This document shows, piece after piece, positions 55,797 through 64,000 of a DNA stretch of 64,000 nt. The position numbers and the translations under genes were made by a program. The stretch lies in assembly GCA_051453625.1 (NCBI GenBank), contig JBOZIK010000001.1:169132871-169196870 (forward strand), in the 5' to 3' direction. The DNA is from Welwitschia mirabilis (taxonomy: Eukaryota > Gnetophyta > Gnetopsida > Welwitschiales). Under the pieces are notes generated by a model. The model was not told the origin of the DNA, made no database searches, and was given only the letters and a program-made list of their open reading frames with translations. Within the stretch, counting starts at the first letter, position 1; each line of letters opens with the position of its first letter.

Positions 55797-58700
55797 CGAT
55801 GATGAAAAAATTGGAATTAAATTATAACATTTTGATAAAAATTGTAAAATGTTTTGTTGGAGATACCTAAATCAAAATGCACAAAAAGGAGGAGTGCACG
55901 AAGGGAGAGAAGCACGTGAAGAGCTAGAGAACTATTTTCATTAAGAGAGCCATCAAAGTTGTAGATAAAGGAGAAATAAATGAAAAACATGGAACAATTA
56001 TAAGGTTACTGTAGAGGAGAAATAAAACACTGATAGCAGAAAGGGAAAACATTTCTCAAGTCAGGTGTGTTTGTTAAATGCACATTTCTGAAATAGTTGA
56101 TTTAATCATGCTTTGAATCATGAATGCACTCTCATTATCACATTACTCTCCTTACCATATTATTCTCCTCCTCCTTGGTGAGGAAACTCTCCTTCCTTTG
56201 TAAGAAACGTTTTATGTTCTATGAACTAGTATTCCCTAAATTTCCATGATATTCTACCTATTCTAATAGATGCACACAATCATTAAAAATTAGCAACTAA
56301 TTTCAAATCAGTACTTAATTATTCATCACATAAATTGCTGATTAAAATTGTGACCATTACATTTATATTTTTCCTTAAAATCAATTACAATTGCTTAGCA
56401 ATTAGAAGTGAGTAATCATAATAACAGGTATCGCTATAATAAAATATTAATGAGTCTTCTTATATTCCATTCTTATAAGTAGCTTTTACTTTATTTTGGT
56501 CTAAAATTATTCTCTCACCACTTACCTCCATTCTTGGTGTTTTTCAATCACTAGTTAAACATGCTTAATTACTATTAAAGAACCCATTAAAGGTTGATTC
56601 ACTTAATGTAACTTAAAGGGTACAAATTCATATAATACAAAATCTCATACTTAAAAATTCATTATGTAAACTATATTAAGGGTAGCATTACAATACCTAA
56701 TAAAGATTGTGTCAGGATACCCTATGTTGACATGTAATATTTGACTCTTTGATGTGTAGACACATTATAAATTATACAAGTCATTTAAGGAGTTTAAATA
56801 ATATTTGGATTAAACATATAAATGTTGAGGTGATGATCTACAATGATGCTCATATTGGATAACTTAATGACATCCAAATATCAAATGAGTAATGAGTACA
56901 TCTCAGCTATCACCTTATCATAGGATTTTACACTCATTTATTAACTAATCTAGTCTATTTTTTGTGCATTTTCTAACTACTACTACACCTTTTAAAGCTT
57001 ACTAGTGCCTAACTATTAATGACAATTCTAAAAACCCATAACCAACAGACTACAGAGTAAGAGTAGACATGTGTAACTTTAAATTAGTAGTTACTAAAAT
57101 AATATGAATGCAAGATACATAAAATAATAAAATCCATATTCACAAGAGAAAGGGTTTTGATAGATACTCAAAAAACAATCTAATCTAGAGGTGACTCAAA
57201 GAAGTTAACAAAATAAGTCAAACAAACAACTAGTGATGTATGCTAGAGATTAATTAGATGGAAATAAATGATCTATAGAAAATATTTAGAAAACATATCT
57301 TTATTTTAGATTGATATTTATCATATCATTGTTCTATGTTTTTTAATTATTGCTTTTCCTTGCTTTGTTCTAGATTAAATATCCATAGTCTAGAAATAAA
57401 TGTACTTCTTTTGTTAAAAGTCATTACCAAAGTTTGTTAACAATATTTTCTAATATTGAAGTATTTATGTATTTTTACATTTGTAAAATTTTAAAATTGA
57501 ATACTTACATTTTCTTCAGTTTTTGTTATTAATGTTGTTTATAAGATTCATTTTTCTTAAGTCTTAAAGATGGTTCATCCTAAAGATAAAGCTTGATAGT
57601 GGTGTACTTTTAGTACCAAGAAAATAGTAGGTTTTGTGGAATAAGTGTTTTTGGAGGAGTTGCATGATTGAAATATTATTTTACAAGCATCATAGGGTAT
57701 GACTTTTATAAGTGTCCTAATCTAAGAGGTGAAATCAATGACAAAATTACGTAAGAGTGTATGGCAATGCTTTCAAAGAAGGATAAAAGAAGATATGCTT
57801 CTTAGTATGCAAAAGAAGGGATTGCAAAGAGAAACTAGAAATAATGTCATTCTTATTCAAATGTTCTAGGTGGAGGATCTTCTTCGATACAGATATATAC
57901 TTCAAGCCAAACCAAGATATTTTATGCTAATTCTCCTTGGATTTAAGAAAGGGATAAAGAGCAAATAGATCTTATTTCTAGCCAAGCAAGTTCTCATACA
58001 AGCAAACGTGGCAGTGATGACTGAACGGGAAGTTCATCTTCTCCTTCATTAATACAATAGACATTGCATAATAGTTTAGAAATGAAGAAACTAATGCATG
58101 ATTCCAAAAAGAGAATGGATGAGTTTTGGTATTTTTACATGTTACCCCCTAATCCTTTTCATTCTACTGTCATGTTAAAAGAAATGTGTAATGCAATTTA
58201 CAAAGTAGGGATTGATTCCAAAACCTTACAATATAGTAAGATGAGAAGAAACTTGCTTGATAAAGTTAAATCTAACATTAACAGCATGTTACAAAACCAC
58301 CATGCAACATGGTAAGAAAATGGATATAGTTTAATGTGTGATTGTTGGAAAGATAGGAGAGGTAGAACTTTATTGAATTTTTTGGTCATCTCTCATTTAG
58401 AATCATGATTTTAAAAATCATAGATGCACCAAAAAATGTAAAAATTCTGAATACTTATTTGGAGGCATTAGAAAAAGCATTGAGGACTTTGGTGTAGAGA
58501 ATTTGGTTCAAGTAATTTTTCAAGTTTATGATCTTGTGATTGTTATTTAGATTATATTAAATAATATTAGTTATTTAATAATTGTTATTTTATATTGACC
58601 CACTATTATTTCTTAATTTTAATTATTATAGATAATCCAGCCTTGTTATAGTAGCTTATCGAATTCTAATAACTTCTTATCCAATAATTTATTAGATGCC

Positions 58701-61240
58701 CTATACTGCAGATTGTCTTAACTTTCATGTTAAAGACATAGAAAAAATTCAGTGGATTACCATGGTAAAATTTTAGTGAATTTTAAAAATTTCATTATCA
58801 ATGTTATGGTTTGTGGATTTATGGCCTATTACTTTAATGTAACTAGCAACTAACCTCTTTCTATTTTCTAGGTTATGAAATGTGCAAAAATTATCTCTAA
58901 GTCCATTTGCTTGCATCAACATGTTCATCATTTTATTTTGCAATTTTCATATCCCAATGAACTCATTAGGCCCTATACAATAAGGTTTGCTATCAATTTT
59001 ATTCTCTTGGATTCCTTATCTAAAAGGTAAAGTGCTTTGATGAACATGTTTATTAGTGAATAATGGAAGAATTCTTAAAAATTTAATAGGATTAGATGAC
59101 TTCCTTTAACAAAGGTTTCCAAAAGAGTAGTGTTTAATGAAATACATTTTTGGTTTGGTGTGGAAAATATTATACATGTAAGTAGTCCCAATTTTCAACA
59201 ACATATTTTTGAATTATTCACATTGACATAATCACATGATAAATAAGTTAATATAATTTCTTTGATTTCATTTCTATAGATCACCGATCTCTTGGTGAAG
59301 GTGTTATGTATTGTAGATAGTGAGACACCTTCTATGGGATTTATTTATGATGCCATGAAGAAGGCCAAAAGTCAAGTTGAGACTTACATGCTGGCAAACA
59401 AGTAAGATTTAAACTAGGTACACATATCCTCTCTTATACAAAAAAAAAAAAAAAAAAAAGAAAATGAACATTTGCATACAGATTTTTCATGTTGTAGTAC
59501 ATGTTTTGAATACAAATTTGATTTTGAAAAATCACTTATACATGATTCTGATCTTGCCACATGAATCATTCATGTCTTTCACAAAATTGTAATAGATCCA
59601 AGGAAGTCATTACAACTTATAAATGAGCTAAATAGATATAGGAAGAGAGATTGGCCAACATTCATGATGGCCTCAAGTGAATTAGAAGTTAATGAATGTA
59701 CACCACATAAACTTTACAGTTTACAATTACCATATTATATTTTTACTATTAGTGAGTAATTTTTCACTTTAGTATTGTAGAGTATTAGACTAATAATCTT
59801 CTTCTCTAACTTTTAATGATTATAATTTTATTGTTTATCATTCTAGATAATTAGTGGCTTGGTTTTGGAATAGAAGTTTCAAATCTATAACAACTAGCCA
59901 TAGGAATATTAACCCAGCTTTGTAGTGTATCTAGTAATTTGGCTACATTTTTGCAATTTTGCACATTCAATTTTATTATATTCTAATATAATTTAAGTGT
60001 TTTTATGAATTTTGGAGTAATATTATATATCATTAATTATTATCATTTTCATGTTGATGTAGGTTATGAAAGGAATTGGAGTGTATTTGAACATATTCAC
60101 TTTAAAAAATGTAACAAGCTCACTATAGAGATATTAAATGATCTTGTATTTATGCATTACAATCTAAAGTTAATACAAAAAGATATCTTAAGGGATAATG
60201 GTGCAATTAATAACAATAAGCACAATGATGTGAACCTTAAAAAAATTTTCTTACATCTGAGCCTCTTGATGATGAGATTCTTACCCTTGTTGATGATGAT
60301 CCACATGCACATGCACATGTACCTAGTACTAATGAAGCTTCTATTTCTCATGCATATGCATAGGGGAAAGCAAAGGAAGTAGAATTTCCTCTAAATGAAG
60401 ATTGTTCTACTTTGCCTCTTCTTAATGCACCTTCAATTCAGGATACCACATCTCATCCATGATGTTACTCTTTACAACCCTCATATGTTAGCTATGAGGG
60501 CATGGATGTTGATGATGATTTGGATGATGATTATTATAGTGATAAAGAGGCAGAGGAGATGGCTAGCCATGATGATTTATTCATTGAGAAGAAGCTTTTA
60601 TAACTAAAGCAGGACGCAGCACAATTTGCTGCTATTAGGGAAGAGGCTTCTTAAGCACATAGAAATGCACAAACATACCAAAAAAAAAAAAAAAAAAAAA
60701 AAAAAGAAAAAAAAGCTTAAGGTTATAAGAGGAAGGGACAATGCATCTAGTAGTGGCACATGATGATGGATTTTTGCATGTTGATGTTATTTTTATTTTA
60801 TACAAGACTTGTAATTTATAATAACACTTGATGATCTATTTGTTAAAAGCTCATATATTATTTTAAGTACATGTACTTTATTATGCAATGAATGAAATGA
60901 GAAATTAATGTTATAACAATTTTATAGCTTTATCTTGCGATGTGATAATGAGTTCCTATCTATTTATGCACATCAAATAAATATTTAAATTTCTTATTTT
61001 TAACTATTTTGAGCTTATGTTACTTATAAATATTAAATAAATATTTAAATTAGTTATATTTAGTTTTTTGAGATTATGTTTCTTATAAAATTTGTAAATA
61101 ATAAAAGTCTCTTAATTTTTAAATAAAAAATTACTACTGACAATTTGTGCTGATGTTTTATGCTGACATGGCAACAAGTATCCCCAACATAACTTTTTTA
61201 TGCTATCGACATAAACTAATTGCTGATATTTTCATCATTG
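55797..61240 (+). mobile_element. hAT DNA transposon relic inside element W
   Basis: Transposase relics lie on the plus strand between 57.57 and 60.65 kb. About 70 bp at 55,797-55,867 (starting CGATGATGAAAA and ending GTTGGAGATAC) are matched in reverse complement by 61,240-61,179 (CAATGATGAAAATATC to GTTGGGGATAC), which I take as diverged terminal inverted repeats. The 8 bases outside each end (TAACATGT and GTTCTCAT) do not match, so the exact ends remain uncertain. The predicted length is about 5.4 kb. Confidence 0.65.
57569..60650 (+). pseudogene. hAT transposase relic (BED finger, DUF659, dimerisation domain)
   Basis: Domains appear in order on the plus strand. A damaged BED zinc finger lies near 57,570-57,750 (reads HPKDKA, then WCTFSTKKIVGFVE). 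The DUF659 region at 58,140-58,400 has NPFHSTVM, an open run to MLQNHHATW, and after one stop NGYSLMCDCWKDRRGRTLLN with the catalytic-type Asp in MCDCW. NELIRPYTIRFAINFILLDS (near 58,957-59,015) and an exon with LLVKVLCIVDSE (from 59,290) follow. The C-terminal dimerisation exon from about 60,062 has YERNWSVFE and LNDLVFMHYNLKL, preceded by a TTGATGTAG splice acceptor; the family has CERNWS, so Cys is Tyr. An acidic tail follows. Multiple exons, stops and A-runs at 59,440-59,459 and 60,680-60,705 are present. Confidence 0.85.
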
Positions 61241-62071
61241 GTTCTCATAGATAGATTGGGATTTGGAAGGTATTTCATACATTCTACCAAATGGATCACA
61301 TGCCCAATCCATGTTTAGTTTTAGAAAACAGTTTATCAAATTCACTATAGAATTATGTTTTCATTAATTTTTGAGGTTTCAAAGAAGGCCCAACATCAGA
61401 AATGATTTAAAGGGATGAGAAGAGAGTATGTGTAAAGTTTGAAGGTGTTTAGAGAAAAAAGGCTGATGGCATGGGGTAGGCCTATTGATGGTACCAACTG
61501 TTTGAGGGAAAATGGCTCAAAAAGAGAATAAAGTTGTGTTTAGGGCTATGCAAAATGTTTCATGTTGCGATGTCTAAGAAAAAACACAGTGCAAACTAAG
61601 ACAGTCGTAACTTGAAAAATAAAACCTAGGAAAAATAAATCCTAATATTTCTTTTATAAATTCAAGAAAAAATAAATAACATAGTAAACATAAAATCTAA
61701 CTATGAAAATAAAAATTTGCAATAAAAAATCACATTAAAAAAATGAGTTCTATATTAGGTTTTGATGTTTATTGATCCTTATTTTTGTTTGCAACCAATA
61801 GAAAACTTGTTAGACCTGCAACATAATATATTTAATATGGAAATTAGTTTTAGATGGGAATAGAAAAACTAAAGAAAAATATGAAAAGGACTAGCTCAGA
61901 GATCACTACAATCAGTACCTACCATTAGAGATGAAAGAAATGCTAAAAAAAAAGGAATTATTTTAGGTATTATTGGAGAGGACTAGTACCAACCACTGGA
62001 AAACAAAAATATAAAGCAAAAATTATAAGAAAAAAAGGATATAATCCTTTTGAAAAGCTACCATTTCATTA
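61241..62071 (-). other. W leader region with conserved hairpin motif
   Basis: In reverse complement, 61,997-61,966 and 61,922-61,890 repeat the paired motif seen in the element 1 leader (GGTTGGTACTAGTC, then ATACCTAAA). Further downstream nothing coding could be recognised before the hAT insertion. Confidence 0.55.
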
Positions 62072-62089
62072 TCTGTGACAATAGTACCA
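62072..62089 (-). other. Primer-binding site of element W
   Basis: The minus strand reads TGGTACTATTGTCACAGA, 11 nt inside the LTR end. It aligns with the element 1 primer site TGGCACCATTGATAGAGA. Confidence 0.65.
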
Positions 62090-62100
62090 AAATCTATCCA

Positions 62101-63422
62101 TTAGTACAATGAACTTTAATAAAAGTAAGGTGAGTACCCAATATCATTCTTCCATAAGGATAATGGAGATAAGTATTAACAAAATTAACAAAAGGTCATT
62201 AGTCTTACAATGAAATCAAAACAAAGGAAAAACTAAGAATCTATATTTTTGGTGAACTTTGATCAAAGACATAGGGAAATAAACTGCTTCAAAGATCTAG
62301 ATCGACTTGTCCAATAGCATATTTTCCTCCAACAATATCTTGTAAATTTCCTAAAACGAAGCTAAAATTATCAAATCATGACAACTTAGGATGTGGTGAT
62401 ATAATCTCATTCATGACATAAGTATTAGTAAATTTAATAGTCACTTTAGTCTTTCATCGTCCTTCATAAGCATGAAAAGTATGAACTACTATTCACAAGA
62501 TCCATCACATGATAATAATTAATAAGCTAACTTAAAGAATTTACTCAGTATCAAAAGAACTTAATAATGTATTCTCACCTAAGGATTAACAATACAATAT
62601 TATGCACACTAGAAATTAAAAAATGAATAACTACCTTTATATTAAAATAGGAAAATACATTACATTAAAAAAAGAAAATTAAGCTGACCCAAACTCCTTA
62701 GACTAGCCTCAGAACAAGTTCATTCCCAAGGAGATGCTTAGAAAGTCGTGTTGACTTAATGCTTCAAGGATTTCCCATTATGTTTACCCAACTAATGATG
62801 TTTACAAATAAAGAAACAAGGCCCTTTTATAAGAGTATGAGGTAGAGGTGATTGGGATCCTTTGGGTTGTAGTGGTAGATGGGTGATTACAATTCTTTAT
62901 CTCGAAGCATTAGGTAGAATGGATAAGATCTCGTCTTAGCATGAGGTAAAACCTTTATCTTATAGCATTTGGTAGAGATTGTCTTATAGCATTTAGTGGA
63001 AATTATCATATAGCATTAGGTGGAATCTTCATCTTATAGAATTTGGTAGAGTTTTATCATGATGAGTCCAACACATAGCTTTTAGAGCCAGCTTCCTTTA
63101 CTAACTGGTTCTATCACCATATATCCAGTGCCACCTTCGCATGCCATTGTTACATGTCTTCTAATGCCCCTACTACATGTTACTGCCTCATATCTCAATT
63201 ACCACCATTGTTTTATGTGGAATTATGTCTATCTTGCATCATGTATTTCAAAATGTAGTTAAAGATATGCAATTATTATAAAGAAAATCATAAAATTAGG
63301 TTTTGTTTTAAAAATAATCGAAGACATATTTTATAATTAAAATAATCAAATTAATATCTTCATTTATATTAAATTAGACTAAAACACTTGATATAAATGT
63401 TATTTTTTACCTGTTGAAATCA
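62101..63422 (-). repeat. 5' LTR of element W
   Basis: About 1.32 kb. It is the reverse complement of the family LTR and can be followed against both 50,365-52,270 and 18,713-20,692. A minus-strand TATA box lies at 62,831-62,820. Confidence 0.8.
62820..62831 (-). promoter_or_regulatory. LTR TATA box of element W
   Basis: TATAAAAGGGCC on the minus strand, identical to the box at 20,099-20,110 although the LTRs around them have diverged. Confidence 0.6.
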
Positions 63423-64000
63423 ATTAATTAATTTCTAGACAATAGTTAAAAATTAAAGGTTCATGGACAATGGTTAAAACTTTATCAATCGCTTAGTCAT
63501 TGTTATTACACCATGAATACAATAGAAGTAATTGACTTGTAAAATTCTCTTAATCAAGAGGATCTTACCTTCAACATCATCTAAATGATTTCTTAAGTAG
63601 ACCCCTTGGTTGAGTTATTTTACTACTTGATTATCTCTTTACTTAGTTTTATCCTAAATCCCATATTAGTTTTCATGTAGGTAATTTGACTTTAGGTATT
63701 TTGAATGGCAAAATTGAATTTTAGCTAATCTTAAGACATTTCCATGTCTATGAACTTTCTATGAAAAGGAATATGTCTATGTTATACTATTACAGTGTCA
63801 ATTAATTTAAAGCAGATACTTCTCTTGAGCTATGTACTTTGTTAGTTTATCATTTTAATGATTAATCAATGTTTCTATAAGTGGGGAGGAAAAAAAGAGG
63901 GGAAAAAAACAAGGGTAAGAAAGAAAAATTGATGCATTCTCTAATTTCATGATGTCCTATTACATACACATAATGGCAAATTTTCCCCAAAAGGGTGGTG
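63423..64000. other. AT-rich flank, no gene recognised
   Basis: Should be the continuation of the region into which W inserted (element Z or its surroundings). It has a purine-rich run near 63,883-63,915, and nothing else is recognisable. Confidence 0.4.

Larger units (their letters stand above)
50365..63422 (-). mobile_element. Element W: minus-strand relative of element 1
   Basis: Two LTRs in direct orientation (50,365-52,270 and 62,101-63,422), a primer site inside the high-coordinate LTR, leader hairpins and the same 3' region as element 1. Flanking bases are ATTCA (50,360-50,364) and ATTAA (63,423-63,427), a 4-of-5 match to a 5-bp target duplication. Without the hAT insertion the internal region is only about 4.4 kb, and I could not read gag, protease or pol in it. 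It inserted into the element Z region. Confidence 0.75.

Noticed and set aside
60680-60705. A-run as the poly-A tail of a processed retrocopy or LINE
   Set aside because: It follows the hAT acidic tail, which has introns upstream, and no target duplication is visible. A simple A-rich tract is more likely.

Overview
The window is AT-rich plant nuclear DNA and consists almost entirely of old, nested transposable elements. The evidence for a plant is the set of families present: Ty3/Gypsy elements with plant-type gag, retropepsin, reverse transcriptase (RT) and integrase; a Ty1/Copia element primed by initiator Met-tRNA; an L1-type LINE whose ORF1 carries a zinc knuckle; and a hAT transposon with BED finger, DUF659 and dimerisation regions. 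I cannot name the species. No intact host gene is visible. Coding relics are full of stops, and key residues are often changed in the way expected of cytosine deamination (Cys to Tyr, Asp to Asn, Trp or Gln to stop). CpG is scarce except in one segment at about 16.05-17.74 kb.

Layout. 0.2-3.45 kb: antisense LINE (ORF1 and ORF2). 3.75-3.99 kb: a possible tRNA-derived SINE. 7.39-7.66 kb: a Copia-like LTR and primer site. 8.62-42.73 kb: a Ty3/Gypsy element, here called element 1, with a 5' LTR, primer site, leader hairpins, gag and protease but no RT or integrase. Its 3' region plus LTR start occur twice, and the CpG-rich segment lies between the two copies. Its last LTR is split at 20,692/42,590 by a 21.9-kb insertion flanked by TCTCT on both sides.

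Inside that insertion: a minus-strand Ty3 element X (LTR 20.69-22.05 kb; integrase, RNase H, RT, a second RNase H, protease and gag over 23-28.7 kb; 5' LTR from 28.96 kb); a block of unexplained repeats and a coiled-coil relic (29.4-33.3 kb); a second minus-strand Ty3 element Y (integrase, RT, protease, gag over 34.2-39.7 kb); and an inverted copy of the X LTR that forms the right end.

42.73-50.36 kb: a Copia RT/RNase H relic, a tandem duplication, a TC microsatellite and another gag-protease relic (Z). 50.37-63.42 kb: element W, a minus-strand relative of element 1 with two LTRs of about 1.33 kb and near-matching 5-bp flanks; a hAT transposon of about 5.4 kb sits inside it. Five of the ten N-gaps are bordered by duplicated sequence, so they look like uncollapsed assembly overlaps rather than missing DNA.

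The genes do not form a working pathway; the window records successive insertions. The points most worth a second look are the insertion with both ends inverted, the CpG-rich island, and the element 1/W family with its conserved leader hairpins and conserved tandem dimer upstream of the 3' LTR.
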